The position numbers and the translations under genes are program-made. A stretch of 64,000 nucleotides of DNA from Prunus persica. Taxonomy: Eukaryota > Streptophyta > Magnoliopsida > Rosales > Rosaceae. The stretch spans positions 10,780,186 to 10,844,185 of the forward strand of contig NC_034009.1 in NCBI RefSeq assembly GCF_000346465.2. Direction: 5' to 3'. Positions 44,641 to 57,425 of this stretch are shown in pieces. The notes under the pieces are model-generated. The model ran no database searches and was not told the origin of the DNA. It worked only from the letters and a program-made list of their open reading frames with translations. How positions within the stretch are numbered: the first letter of the stretch is position 1; every line of letters begins with the position of its first letter.

Positions 44641-47600
44641 AGTGTTTAAGTTTAGACTCGTTAATAAGCTATAGAGACTTGTGGTTTGGCCCAACTTTAA
44701 AGTACTAATTATGAAAAGGTGCGTTACAAAAATGTAGGGTAAATTTCACTTTACAACCCGTAAATTTCACGAGATTTAGACTTGATTACATTAAGTATTT
44801 TTTGTGTCAATTTCGTATCTAAAATTTGATATTCTTACCACTTTCATATCTCTGTTAATTTATCCGTCAAATTCTCCATTAATGGGCCCATAAAGATCCA
44901 CTCATAATGCACCAAGTGGATGAACAAATATAAAAGATAAATAAATTAAATGAATTAACAAACCTAAAAATGTATTTACAAATTTTACTCAACAAAAACG
45001 TTTGTATTTACCTTCGACCTTTCACCAACAAAACAAAAAAAGACAAATCGCATTTTCCTTTCCTTGTGGTTTGGCCCACTTTTCATTTTCAAAGAAAAGA
45101 TAAATTATTATAAATTAATCTAATTTACAGAAAATGAGATTCAAATTTGGGAGCTAATCCACATATGTGATTTTTGTGTAATTTTAGTTTTACAGTTTTG
45201 TTTACTTAACGATCAAATATGAAAGCCTAACATTTAAAAATATAAAAATATAAAAAAAAAATAAAAAAAAATAACAAGAAGATAAAGCCTACATTTTTGG
45301 TTGATTGCGAATGTTTTGTGGGTTTCTAATTTCTTTCATTTTAGTATTTTATTTAAGATTCATACAGATGTCACAAGTTCATTGGTGGTGGGGATGGTTT
45401 GACAAAATTGCACCTAAAATTAACGCAAAGTTTGACAGAATTAGACAACATGAACACTATTGGTGTTCGGGACAAAATAAAATTTAGAAAACGACATTGA
45501 TCCATTTTGAAAATAGATGACCAAAATGATGACTTTTGAAAACGTAGAGACCATTATGCCTTGAATTAATATCCCAACTAGCTTTTCACTTCAATGTGAT
45601 TATTCACAAAAAGTGGATAATATTTCTTTGGGCGCAAAACTAGCAGCGGCCGCTAATCAAGAAGAAAGGACAGGACACCATCAAAGGATATATTCTTAAG
45701 ATTCGCAGTAGATCTTCAACTCATCCTAGGATATTTTTTTTTAAAACTTTTGGTTCTTTCTGTTGAACATCCTAGGATTAATCTAATTTAGAGTATTTGC
45801 AGTCTGTGTGAAGTCATACTTTATTTAATTAAGGTTATTTCAATCTAACACTCAATTTGTCCTACATGCGTATCGATATAAGTGCCACTTAAAGAATAAA
45901 TGAATTAATAATATGAAGTGTTGCAAAAGATTTATTAGTATAGTGATTTGGAGTAATTATTCTTTTATAAAAGATTCTCAATTCACAAGCGTGTAATATA
46001 TTATCCACCCTATCAATAGAAAAAATCTAAGATATATTAGTACAAAAGAGGATGTAGTTTAAAAATCTCAATCAGTGGATAAAAAATGTTTTGGGTTGGC
46101 AAAGTTTATCGGCATAATCATCCTCATCACCTTAAAAACAGGACAAGTGAAAATGTCACCAAGATTAGTTGGTTTCACAAAAGGACAAACTTTTTGCTTT
46201 ATTTACATTTAAATAATAATAAGGAAAACTTGTAACTTGCAGTAACCCAATAAAGTGAAATTGAGTTTGAGACAAGCTTTTAGACAGTAATATTTGAATA
46301 TATATATTGCTTGCTTTCATTCCTATAAGGAAATACTTATTCGTGAAAAGAATCACAGTTTGATATATACAAAAATAATTCATAAAAAATACAAAAAAAA
46401 AAATTTCTGCACACGTCACATTGTTATTGACAAAAACGCTATAAAACTGGAGAGCATATATAGCTGACTGGATCTTAAGTAAAATACTTACTTCCCCACT
46501 CATCGGCCGATGAGGAATCCAAGTGTATCTTCTTTATTATGAAATGGAGCCATTGCTATAAAGTACTGTAAATATATACCTATGCAACTCCAATTATATC
46601 CAAAGGATTGCTTGTCGATTCGAGTGCATCTCCTTTTCGTCATATTTACGGGGAAGCTGACTTTGTAGCAGATGCGATTACAGATTTAAGCCATTCTAAC
46701 TTTTTTGTTTTTTTTGTTTTTTGTTTCTACATCCTCTTGTCTGCGTCTACATCAACTTCTCCTCTTCTGTTTTTCTCTGGAGTTATTTTATTCTTCTTCC
46801 TATTTTCTTGTTTTTCTCTCCTCTTGTCAACAATTTTTCTTCTCATTATCTTCTTTTTAGTTATCTTATGCATCTTTAATTTGAAATTGAGTATTCTAAG
46901 TTTAATTAAGAATGAATTATAATTTGGGAATTTTGTTGAAATTAATTAGGGCTTTGATTTTAGGAATTTTGTTGAGATGTTTGATTAAATACATTGAAGA
47001 TATTATGAGAATTATTATTATTTTTTTTAGCGTGATCCATGATTACGTCGTCTAATTTTAGTTTTTGTATTTGTTAAACTTTTATTTATAAATAGAAATG
47101 CATTTGAGAATAAAGCGCATAGCATATCCTAACTAGGTGTTTTTTTTTTAATGTTTATTAATGAAATTCACTCATATTGTCGAGTTTAGTATGTAAATTT
47201 TACCCAGTCGGTATTCGAATCTTGAAACCACTACTGTGTCGACCTTTTGTTGCTGTTGGGACTTATAAAAACTACCAAATAATTCTAGGTAGCTACACTG
47301 TCCATTTCTACGTTAGACCCCATTGCCAAGTTTGCCGTTGGCTTTGTATGCGTCTCCCACCAACATGAAAAATAAAACAAATATGAAAAGTACTAATTAA
47401 AGCCATAAATATGCTGTCGCATGGAATGATGTAAACTTCAGTAAAACCTATGTTGATGATCATTAATTAACTCAATTTCCGTACGTAATACAACTTTTCA
47501 AAAGATTAAGTGCTTAAAGATTTGGTTTGAATATTATCCACGCGATCCACATGAATTATTATTACTATGCATTGACATTAAAAATAAATAAAAATAAAAA

Positions 47601-47790
47601 TTATGCATCCACATTCCGCATTCCACAAACTTTTAATTATTATTTAAACGTACATGCTTCTGAGCTTTATTGGTAAAGCACGTATAAAGTGCTCTAAATA
47701 TTAATGCGGAGGGAGGCTGGTATGTTTGCAAACAATGATCAGATGAGACGTACGTACACCTTGTTTTAAATTAATTAACTTTTGTAACGG
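44641..47790. other. intergenic region, mostly unassigned
   Basis: No intact gene is recognised. 46335-46455 repeats the stretch at 21385-21500. A short retroelement RNase H remnant is at 46599-46705 (listed). Several A-rich and T-rich tracts are present. Confidence 0.5.
46599..46705 (+). pseudogene. RNase H-like remnant of a non-LTR retroelement
   Basis: Reads SPFRHIYGEADFVADAITDL, close to the HIYREANFVADALA-type motif of RNase H-like (RVT_3) domains found in plant LINEs and related proteins. Only this motif survives, and no neighbouring RT domain is seen. Confidence 0.5.
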
Positions 47791-47926
47791 AGTTTAGCTC
47801 AATGAAAAATGGTCTTGACTTGCAGGTCAAAGGTTACAGGTTCGAATCTTCACGTTGTCATAATCATATATGTGTGAGAAATTTCCCTCATCTCAAGTTT
47901 ATACTATCGTTTGTACTTAAAAAAAG
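47791..47926 (+). mobile_element. tRNA-derived SINE
   Basis: The polymerase III A box is TTAGCTCAATG near 47794 and the B box is GGTTCGAATCT at 47839-47849, spaced as in a tRNA. A tRNA-unrelated tail ends in TTGTACTTAAAAAAAG. Size is about 135 bp. The same tail wording recurs at 49083-49140. Confidence 0.75.
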
Positions 47927-47993
47927 ATTCACAAAAATCCTCTCAGCATCCATTAACAATTAACTGTTTGCATGTAAAGGAATCTTATTATAA

Positions 47994-48477
47994 GACTCCA
48001 TTTGGTTCACGGAATGGATTTGAGGGAAAATTACTTCTTATATCATTTTTCAAGGGTTGAGAAATGGAAGATTCATTTCCCACGTTTGGTAATGTTGGGA
48101 CAGTAACTGGGAGATATCATTTTATTTCATTTCTCATGTTTGTTTTGAGTAGGAATGGAAAGCAAAATTTGTATAATTTTTCAATTATACTCATATTAAA
48201 TCAAATAAAAAAAATAATGCATTTAATAATATATTGCAATTCTAAATTGTTAATGGGGACAAAATTATCATAAAAAATGTGTATTTAATGTTGGTTCATT
48301 TTCCCAAACTTTCTTATGAGGAGGGAAAACAAAACTCAACTTGGGAGGAGGGCTTCACTTTCCCCTTACTTTTCCATGGACTAGGCAACGAAATCCCATG
48401 CCCCTGGACTTACCAAATACGAGAAAGCAATTGATTTTCCATCTCTAAACCCTCTTTTCTAATGACCCAAACGGTCC
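47994..48477. mobile_element. PIF/Harbinger-type element, degenerate ends
   Basis: The left end GACTCCATTTGGTTC and the right end (complement GGACCGTTTGGGTC) are imperfect inverted repeats. A TAA duplication lies on both sides (47991-47993, 48478-48480). 484 bp, no transposase. The first base of the TIR is less well conserved than in the 15051 element. Confidence 0.6.
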
Positions 48478-48839
48478 TAAAATTAAAAAATAAAAAAAAA
48501 CCCTAGAGATTAATCTGCATCATCAGGAAGGTATGTTGACATGGTCCATAAACACATAATTAATTTTGCAGAGAACATCAAACTATATATATAATCATAA
48601 ATTAATTATACGATCCAATTAGATTGAGCTCGATCGAGCGTGGCCCCAACACTAATGCCGACCAGGTCGGCATCAATATCACATTCACATGCCCGGTTGA
48701 AGGTGGAAAATTTTCTCTTTATCTATTTCAGATATTTGGGCATGATTCAAATGAAAATTAGATTGTCATCCACTCTCTTTCTTTTCATTGAACCTAACTA
48801 AGTAGACTGGTCCAATTTTAAATCTTTTTATTATTATTT

Positions 48840-48935
48840 ATTTATAAAACTTTTTGAGGTAGAAGATGTGAACTCGAGATATCATCTAACAAAGTAGAGA
48901 GAAATACCACTAGATCAATGACTAGATGTTACTTT
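48840..48935 (-). mobile_element. SINE-like tRNA-derived fragment
   Basis: On the minus strand, ATCTAGTGGTATTTC (A-box-like) is followed after about 35 bases by CGAGTTCACATC (B-box-like). Similar to the heads of plant SINEs; borders are uncertain. Confidence 0.4.
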
Positions 48936-49024
48936 TGGTTATTTAAGTAAATATATTGCGTACTTTGAAACATATATACGTAATAACAAATAGCTAGGTA
49001 TATTATATTCATATCTAAAAAAAT

Positions 49025-49141
49025 AAATGCTTTCGATTATTAGACTAAAAGAAGTCTCAAATTTGAACCTCCATGGCATCATAGTTGTGTGTGTGTGAAA
49101 AATTCCTTTAAACTATCGCTTGTACTCAAAACAAAACAAAA
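49025..49141 (+). mobile_element. truncated SINE related to 47791-47926
   Basis: Shares the tail gtgtgtgtgaaaaattcc...aaactatcgcttgtact with the SINE at 47791 and ends in A-rich DNA. The B box is degenerate (caaatttgaacctcc) and the A box is not clear. Confidence 0.5.
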
Positions 49142-49283
49142 GGACAAAATGAGCCCTAGAAGATATCCTCAAATAATAAGCTTATTTTCCTTAATTGAAA
49201 CTTACTTGTGTCTACATATACATATAAATACAAGTATTTGATGTAGAGCGTCTGCATACACACACATCCATGACATGAATTTG

Positions 49284-49294
49284 TATATAAATAG
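49284..49294 (+). promoter_or_regulatory. TATA box of the NF-YB5-like gene
   Basis: TATATAAATAG ends about 69 bases before the start codon at 49363, a normal spacing for a short plant leader. Confidence 0.7.
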
Positions 49295-49362
49295 GGTGTT
49301 GACCTCCCAAGCCACAAGTACAAAAGCTGCAAGTAGTAGCTCATCATATATCCAGAGAAATA

Positions 49363-49854
49363 ATGGTCGACAATAATAATAATAATATTGGGGCAAGTGG
49401 TGCTGCAAATCATGATGAGGACGGCGCTATGATGAAAGAGCAAGAGCAGTTGCTGCCAATAGCCAACGTTGGGCGGATCATGAGGCAAATACTGCCACCC
49501 AACGCCAAGATCTCCAAGGAGGCCAAGGAAACCATGCAAGAGTGTGTCTCGGAGTTCATCAGCTTCGTCACCAGCGAGGCGTCGGAGAAGTGCCGCAAGG
49601 AGAGGCGAAAGACCGTGAACGGCGACGATGTCTCCTGGGCTCTCGGAGCCCTGGGTTTCGAAGACTACACCGGCCCATTGCGGAGGTTCTTACACAGGTA
49701 CAGAGAGCAAGAAGGAGAGAGAATATCATCATCAGCAGCTAATAATAATAATAATAATAATGAAAATAATCAAGACAAGGATAACAACAACCCCGAAGAT
49801 CAACAACAAAGGAAATTGCTCAACCATCCTCATATACAAAGACCTAATTTTTAA
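49363..49854 (+). CDS. nuclear factor Y subunit B, NF-YB5-like
   Basis: Intronless frame of 163 residues. A short Asn-rich head is followed by the NF-YB histone-fold core at residues about 28-118: [20 protein letters not shown] (start of the DNA-binding and first helix region), [55 protein letters not shown] and [15 protein letters not shown] pairs with NF-YC and then NF-YA to bind CCAAT boxes, or with CO-type proteins. The core has the non-LEC1 form, lacking the Asp typical of LEC1-type proteins at the position after the K of the EKC segment as far as can be judged by eye. The head and the short Asn/Gln-rich tail fit the NF-YB4/5 group. Codons for Asn form AAT runs. Confidence 0.93.
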   Translation: MVDNNNNNIGASGAANHDEDGAMMKEQEQLLPIANVGRIMRQILPPNAKISKEAKETMQECVSEFISFVTSEASEKCRKERRKTVNGDDVSWALGALGFEDYTGPLRRFLHRYREQEGERISSSAANNNNNNNENNQDKDNNNPEDQQQRKLLNHPHIQRPNF

Positions 49855-51000
49855 AAAGGATCAAGTACTACTGGGCTGTAGATAAGTTCAGTATGTATGC
49901 GCGTGCGTGTGTTTGCTTAAGTATTGAACCCAAAATATGCGCGTGCGTATATTTGGTTCTCAAATCTACCTTCCTCAGTTTATCACAGAGTTTTATTAGG
50001 GTTTCTAAGAGGAACCCGGTTGTAATTTAGTGTTTTGGTTTCAAAAATAAAAAATAAAAAATCTTGGAATTTATTTGGAGTTTCTGCTTGTTATAGTGGA
50101 GTTTCAAAGGATCTATAGTTGCCAATAAATTTAATCATCTTCATTAGTTTGTACTTAGGTTAATTACCTATATATAAAAGTATTAACACAAAGTATACTA
50201 ATCCAATCGAAAGGATACGTGATTTTTGAGTTCATCAACTTCAATTAAACTCGTATCATGATGACTGACGCGTAATTAACATCACTCTCTGTGATATAAT
50301 TAATTTTATAAGTATGCATATATCTCGTATTTGCAGATTTTGACTATATAGGACAAGGGTCTAACGTTGGAGTTTGTTTAATTAACCTAAAATGTGGGAG
50401 CTGCCGGGTTTGGGACCACAATATTCAGTGGCCAAAACCCAATTTAATTAGGCCATGTTTACGTGATTCATTGTATCAGGTCATCTTCCTAAACCACATA
50501 AACACAAAGGAAGAGTTAAAGAAACAATTAGGGTTTCTGGCTATATAAATATCCAAAAGGATTCTCAACGCAAACATATCCCAAATAATCTAAGCTAAAT
50601 ACTCTTTTATTTGTTTTAGTTTTTTGTTTTTGTGATTCAGCCTAATTAGATTATAAAGTTATATCAATTTTTTGTAGTGTTTCATTTTCTAGCATTTGTA
50701 TTTACATGAACTTTTCAAATCTAATAGTCATGTGAAATGAAACATAGCAATTGTATACTTGAAAGCTGAAACAATGCATCAAATATTTTACTTCTTATAA
50801 TCTTAAGAAACCAAAATCATCAACCTAACAATCTTCCATCATATAAAACAAACATTCCACATTCAATTGCAGTTGCTCTTGTTGCTAGTAGTGGGCCGTT
50901 GGCAATATCAACACTACCAACCAAAACTCTCTTCTTTTTTCCTTCCAATAAAAGTGCACCCAAGTATCTAATTTGCTTAAGACATCTGCTGAAGGTTTGA
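49855..51000. other. intergenic region, no gene recognised
   Basis: 3' flank of the NF-YB gene with a repeated gcgcgtgcgtatgt-type motif near 49898 and 49938. A minus-strand frame at 50820-51011 (63 codons, GKKKRVLVGSVDIANGPLLA) has protein-like composition but no family I recognise. Confidence 0.45.
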
Positions 51001-51680
51001 CGCACCAACAAGAGCAGCTGTTCTATAAAGCTCTAAAAAAATGTTGAAGCGTTTTAAAGATGTCCACGCCAACAAGAAGCTACATATGTCCCTTCACTCC
51101 ATCGTTCAAGATTATCTTGAAAGGGATGAATCAACTCAACTAGAGATGCAATGTAACATTGATCTCGTACTCATTAAGAAGAACATTAATGATGATGGGT
51201 TGGATTTTGCCCTTCTCCCAGCCTTATCAATACAAGAAACAGAAGTATATGTTGAGGTGTCCAATATTCTCGGAGAAAATGTGAAATTTTTTCTTTAAAA
51301 AAAAGGATCGATTATGTTGTCCAATCCTTCCATGAAAAAAAAAAAACTTCGAATTCAATGTGCCTTCTTGAGGTAAGAGTCACACACTCTTTAAGCGTCA
51401 CTTAGGCCGTAGGTTGTTGACCAAACATGATACTCCTCATGATTGTTTTCAAGTGCCGAGGAGATCTCATCTTGTCATTGTATAGTTCATACTAGTTTCA
51501 ACAACTGGAAGGCATCATTCATCTTATTGGTTGAGAGGAATACGGTGTTCCACGATTTAGCCTAGGTAAAATTTCATGAAAATGCTAAATGCATTATGGT
51601 GTCCAGCAAAGGATATGGTGATAGATCTACCAAGGTATTCTTGAAAAACCTTTATTATGACTTAAGGCTTCCAGTACTAG

Positions 51681-54513
51681 CATTAGAAGAAAAATGACAT
51701 ACAACAACATAAGTTCAACAACGTGCATCAAATATGCATTGTTGAAGATGCAATTCTCAACATGCCCTCGACACATGTTAAACATTCTAATACAACAACG
51801 TGCAGTGGCCGCATGTTGTCAAAACTATCCATATAACAACACGCGCTAGTTGCACATTGTCAATTATTTATACAACAACATTCCGCATGTTGTAAATCTC
51901 ATATTTTTAACAATGCTCTCCTCATGTTATTGAAATTGTAGCACTTTAAAAATAAAAATAAAAATGTTTTGATTTCTAAATAAAAGGGCTTCCCATTATA
52001 ACCAATTAACCTCTCTCTTTTTCGAAACCTTAGAATAACTTATTACTCTCTTTCACTTTGCATAGCCGTCTCCATCCAAACCCCTATGCGCCTCTCTCTC
52101 CCTCCCTCTATATGTCCCTCTCCATTCGTCCTATGCGTCTCCCTCTCTGTTTGTCCTCTGCTTCTCTACCTATTCCTCTTCTTCACCTCCGTCTTTGGTT
52201 TTCAATGTCTCATCTCTCCATGTTTGCCTCTCGTCTCCCTTTGTGATTCCATCAACCTCCATTCGAAGCTCCCTCCCTCTACGATATCTCAGGTTATATT
52301 TCTCGTTCCACTTTCTCCTTATTTAGCTATTTTGCAGGTTGAAACTTGTATGCATGGCACATATGTTCCTAATTCTTTGTTTACGTTGTTTTTGGGGGTT
52401 TTGTTTCAAGTGTTGGTGTTCTTTCTTTCTTTTTGGGGCTGCAGATTTTTTTGGCTTTCTTTGTTTCTCTTTGCTTGTGGTTGATTGATTTGTTGTACTT
52501 TTCTTGTTGTTTGCTGTTTTGCCACAAATTTGCTTTTTGTCTCGTTATGCTGCTTATCATCTTTGATTTGTAACTTGTATATTCTGCTTTTCTGTTTTGC
52601 AAGAGTTGAAAACTTTCTCCAAGTTTGATTTACAGTAAACCCATCACAGGTATGTGATTAATTGCATCTGGACTTTTAGTTGAAATTTATGATGAAAATT
52701 TATGCTTTATGACAGTAAACCCATTTAGTAACGTTGCTTTCTTAGAGGGTGACTTGTTTGTTTTTCTTTAGCACTGAGCCTCAGTTTGATTCAAGGAAAA
52801 GTTTTAATTTTTAATATTTTTAATTATGCCTGTTGGAAAACAATCAGTATAAAACCAAATAACAAAATAATAAACAAAACGAAATATGCGTGGAATAAAT
52901 TACAAAATACTGACTTGGATTGATGATAGAGTCCTGCAGAGTTGCAGTGTCCTTTAGACAGTATTTCTCCTCTACCATTGTGCTTGTAGTTTGATTGGAG
53001 TCTATTCGTTAGGATTAAACTATCATAAATCAAAGCCTAAGCACTGTGGCTTTGATATCTAGCAAACAGTGATATGATTTCTCTCAGGAAGTGCTTATGT
53101 ATAAGGATGATAATGCTGTTCAAAAGTATAATCTGGTTTGGACGAATTGTCAATATATAGAGGTCTGACACCTCTTCATTTAACAGTTATGTTAACTGTT
53201 TAAGAAATTTGAATTTCAGAATTTGATTTTATCTAAAAATGAATTTCTAATTAATAAATAAAAAAATAATACATATTACCCAGATTTCAAGCCCAAACCA
53301 TGATGAGGCCCAACTTTGCCTCCACTAGGCCCATACTCTATTTAGTATTTTTAAACTATTGGTGCTTATAAACCATGGAAGGAAACAACTCCCTTCCAAT
53401 GTGAGACTAAATGCAAGTGTATTTTTCCTATACAAACTCTAACAATGCCTTCAGATATTAAATTACAATCAGTATTCTATAATATGTAGGCTCATGCCTC
53501 TTTTATGGAAGGGAGCTTGTTGTTCGAACAAGATCAAAATTGGGACACGACATTAATGAATTTGAAAAGTTCTAGTGGTTCATCCTTATCTCAAACTATA
53601 TAGTTTTTCTTTGCTCCAAAAGTTCATTATTTTTTTGTGATCTGGTGAATTGTAAAACTCATCATTATTCCTGTTAAATGGTATTGCAGGAGTTGGAAAC
53701 TTAAAGTTTTTCCTAGTTTGATTGACAGTAAACCTAGCGAAGGTATGTGATTAATTTGATAATGATGTATCCCAACTCAATTTATTTGACTTTTTAAGTT
53801 TTGGGTCTGACGAAAGTTTGTCACTAATCATGCATTTTTTGTTGTTGCTTGGAGCAGAATCAAAACTATATACAAGTCTGTAGCTGTTGGTGCATTGCTT
53901 AGAAAAGAAGCTAAGGGAACTTTGGAATCTTATTGAAAATTTTAGAACAGGTAAGGTATAATAATGTATGTATTATTTTGTAAACTTTAATTATTGAGCC
54001 TCTTGAATTTCAGTTGTATTTTTAGTATCATAGTTTGTATCAAACTTCAATTTCCTATGTCTTGGGATTGTATTTGAAATGATGAAAAATGATTATGTGA
54101 AACTTGTCATTGAATGTATAATTCTTTTGCCTTGTTACAATATGATGTGTGTGGTGTTTTATGTATGAATTGAATTTAAGGCAAAGATCATGTGGTTGTG
54201 CTAAAGTGCATGGAAACTAATATCGAAATTAATATAGAAAACTGAGAAAGAACCAAAAGAAAAAACTAATTTTGTATATACACATTTTTTTTTTGGTCGT
54301 AAATGGTTTAGCAACGTGTACCGTATGTTGTCAAAAGCATATATCTACCGCAATGTGCTTTGAATGTTGTCCTAAATGATTTCACAACATGCAATGCATG
54401 TTGTCAAAAGCCGAAACCTTTAACGACATGGGCTTCGACAACGTGCACTGCATGTTGTCGAACCCTTTCACAATGCACATTGCGCATTGTTAAACAGATT
54501 TTTTCATGTGGTG
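51681..54513. mobile_element. CACTA (EnSpm/CMC) element, non-autonomous
   Basis: The ends CATTAGAAGAAAAATG (left) and CACCACATGAAAAAAT (right, complement) are degenerate forms of the CACTACAAGAAAAA terminus. The TAG duplication lies at 51678-51680 and 54514-54516. The undisturbed copies II and III show the empty site. Subterminal repeats of a caacgtgcat/catgttgt kind lie at about 51700-51920 and 54300-54490. No transposase was seen. The interior holds a CT-rich leader-like stretch (52010-52280), two related exon-like segments (about 52600-52650 and 53690-53742, each followed by a GTATGTG donor-like site) and a solo LTR. Length 2833 bp. Confidence 0.88.
52831..53444. mobile_element. solo LTR inside the CACTA element
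   Basis: 614 bp beginning TGTTGGAAAACAATC and ending CTCTAACA, bounded by an exact 5-bp duplication ATGCC (52826-52830, 53445-53449). No internal retroelement sequence remains, so it arose by recombination between two LTRs. Confidence 0.88.
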
Positions 54514-56839
54514 TAGCCATTGTCAATTGCAATCCGTATAGGCTTCAAATACTTTTTTATTATAGGTTTGATTTGGCTCACAAATCATTTGGCAGCGTTA
54601 GTAGCCACCCTATATATTATATGGTTGAGAGTGAGGCCTTCAGATTTAGAAAAATACAAAATTAATGTGGAAGGCAAAGATTTGGGAAAGAATGTTGTCT
54701 ACAGCAAAAAAAAAACATATTGGAATAAAATGTTGTGAAGATGGACGACAATTAAGTTAGTGAGATAAAAATAATGTTGGAGATCAGAAAAAGTATGGAT
54801 ATTCATAGTTTGTATTGCAAAGGGAGTCAATATTTGTCAAGGGAATTCTTTTCCAGAGCAAATATTGTATAAAGCGCTTAAAGGCTTATTTTGAGAATAA
54901 ATAAAAATTTAAAAAAAATCTATTTTGACAATGTCGAAGTGTGATAAAGATGTCCCTGGCAACAAGAATTTATGTATGTCCCTTCACTTCATGGTTCAAG
55001 ATTATCTTCAAGGAGATGTATCAACTCAACCGGAGGTGCAACATAACATTGATCTAGAACTCATCAAGAAGAACATTAAGGATAATGAGATGGATTTTTG
55101 CCCCTTTGCCACAAGAAAAAGAAGTACATGTTGAGGTGTCCAAGCTCCGAGGGGAAGATGTGATATTTTTTTTTATAAAAAATAATCGATTACCATCTAA
55201 TCCTTCAAAGATGAAAAAAGACTTCGAATTCAATGTGCCTTCCAGAGGTAAGAGTTACACGGTCTTCAAGCATCACTTAGGCCGTAGGTTGCTGACCAAA
55301 CATGATACAAGACATTCCTCATTTGGTACAAATTCATAGTTATGCATATCTACCCTTTTCGTTTTGTTGACCATCGATAACCAATGCTTCATCGGTAAAT
55401 CACAATACATTAAAAAGCGTGAGATTTATTATATTGATACTAACCAATTTAAGAGTGAGTACGATGCATATGGAGTAACTGATGACATATGTTGCATGCT
55501 AAGCCGCACAAGGCCGAGTCTTTGGGTCATTTCCGACTCAACATGTAAGGTTATTGGGTCATTTACCTTCGTGTGCGATGATACTCCTCATCAGTGGCGA
55601 ATTCATGATTCAAAAGTCAAGTAGGCAAAACTTACCTTAAAAACTCGAAGGTACAAGTGAATTTCCTTCATAAAAATAGAAAGATACACCTAGTTGGGGG
55701 TGACATAATGAGCCTTACCCTCAAATATACATCTCTATACATAAATAAAAGCTATAAAAAAAACAAGTAAATGCAATGCAACACAAAACTAAACTATTTA
55801 AATATAAAACTTTACCCTACGAGGCTTAGAAATCTTAAATTCCTCAATTATCTATATATTATAGATATTATTAGCAAACTCTCTTTCAATGTGGAAGATC
55901 ATGCAATCAACAAGGAATTTATCAGCTATGGTACTCCGAAGTCTACTCTTAATAATTCTCATACATGAAAAAACTCGTTCATTTGTTGCCGTAAAAACAT
56001 GAAGAGTCAACACCAACCGAATCAACCTGTAAAGCAAATGGTAGTTTTCTACCAAAGTTGTTTCCACTAATTGTTGACATAACTGAGAAAGAGTGGTGAT
56101 TTCCTTAAAGCAGGGAAGGCGATGCATATCATTTTGAAAATAACTCAACTCAATTTCTAAAGCTTTCAAGTCACTTGGAATGAAATCAGCAAAATAGAAT
56201 TTCTCAACAAGTTTACATAGATGCTCAATATTGAATGACTTGAAGGAATTACGAGGATCCAATGCTAAGCTAAGAATAAGAAGTTCAACTGTATGTTCCC
56301 GAAATATGTCATTTAACTCCTCAACATGCAATCTATCACATCATTAAATACATCAAAGCGATAATAATGTTCAACTGTAATATAAAAAATTTGTTGACAA
56401 GAACGACGTGTGCGCGTCATATAACGAGAACCCATATCAGGAACGTCAACACTATGTAGTTCACAAAATGATACCACACTCATGAATAAATCATCCTAGC
56501 CGTATGCCCTCATGTCTTGGAACAACATTTTTGTATTTTCAACAAAATTTAAAGAATTTACAATATCTTGAGTTTTTGTCTGAAATACTTGACAAAGAAA
56601 GCTTGTCAATCCCATAATTTTATCCATCAAAACCAATGAAAACACAAACTCGTAAGACATTAAATTTAATTTAACTCATTACGGTGCTTAGCTTAATGAT
56701 TCAAATGCAACTTCTCAAAATAATATATCTTAGTCCAGTATTTATAAAATCTTCAGTCCTCTATGAATCTACTTGTAAAATTGTGTAATTGATGTATATT
56801 TGAATTTCAATTCCTCAAAGTTGTTGTTTGGCTGAGCAG

Positions 56840-56944
56840 GGTCAACTGGTCCCTCATCCTAAAACGTTTCCACCAAGAATTAAAACTCTTGCTAATTATA
56901 TACATGGAAAAGGACTCAAGCTTGGAATTTATTCTGATGCTGGC
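56840..56944 (+). pseudogene. alpha-galactosidase (GH27) exon fragment
   Basis: After a cag acceptor the frame reads [20 protein letters not shown] and then [15 protein letters not shown], the segment of plant GH27 alpha-galactosidases just before the catalytic part. The family hydrolyses terminal alpha-galactosyl residues. Only this exon is present, and the frame ends in TAG right after it. The exon borders look original, indicating that genomic DNA rather than mRNA was taken. Confidence 0.8.
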
Positions 56945-57425
56945 TAGGTTGAAATTTTTATGTATTATCTTATTGAGTGTGTTATGCTCATTACAACTTC
57001 TTCACTATTCATCACTATTCCACAATGCTTATGGGCTTATAGTACTATCATTTCAAGTTTTGAAATTGCCGACTAATTAATGGTTGGAAGTATATTGTAG
57101 TGTTTGATAAATTAAATAGAAAGTGTTTTTAAATTTTTGATTCAAAAAAATATTTAGTAGTGCTGAAAAATGTTGTTACTCAATTTGTACAAAATAAATA
57201 AAATTTTCACATAAATAAATCTACCAGTCTATTGTCCTTGCATACCAGCTACTTGAGATTTGACCTCAGTTCATTAATTGTGCAGCTTTTACTAATGTTT
57301 ACCATTTATTATTATTATTATTTGTTTTGAAAAATGCTTACAATTTATTTAACTAGAGCATCTCCATCTTTTTCAAATTTCTCATAATAGAGTAACCACC
57401 ACTGCATCACACCAAAGGAGAGAGG

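Larger units (their letters stand above)
51005..54896 (+). pseudogene. TOP6A/SPO11-3-like tandem copy I (with tail of a preceding copy)
   Basis: 51005-51035 encodes EQLFYKALK, the C-terminal tail of an earlier unit. Copy I then starts at 51041 (DVHANKKLHMSLHSIVQDYL, then LVLIKKNIND) and runs to about 51431. It jumps over the part holding the catalytic tyrosine, continues with FILLVERNTVF and the KGYGDRSTKVFLKNLYYDLR region to 51680, and is cut by a CACTA element. It resumes at 54514 (IVNCNPYRLQIL, HKSFGSVS, RPSDLEKYKIN) and ends with GSQYLSREF and YKALKGLF near 54893. TOP6A is the A subunit of plant topoisomerase VI, needed for endoreduplication. This copy has frameshifts, stops and a deletion. 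Confidence 0.8.

Noticed and set aside
50820..51011. Minus-strand 63-codon frame with protein-like wording (GKKKRVLVGSVDIANGPLLA)
   Set aside because: No family recognised, no neighbouring exon found, and its start overlaps the tail of a TOP6A-like unit on the other strand; not listed as a gene.
52058..52484. Plus-strand 132-codon hydrophobic frame in the CACTA element
   Set aside because: It comes from a CT-rich, leader-like stretch that encodes Leu/Ser/Pro in any frame; no signal of selection for protein.
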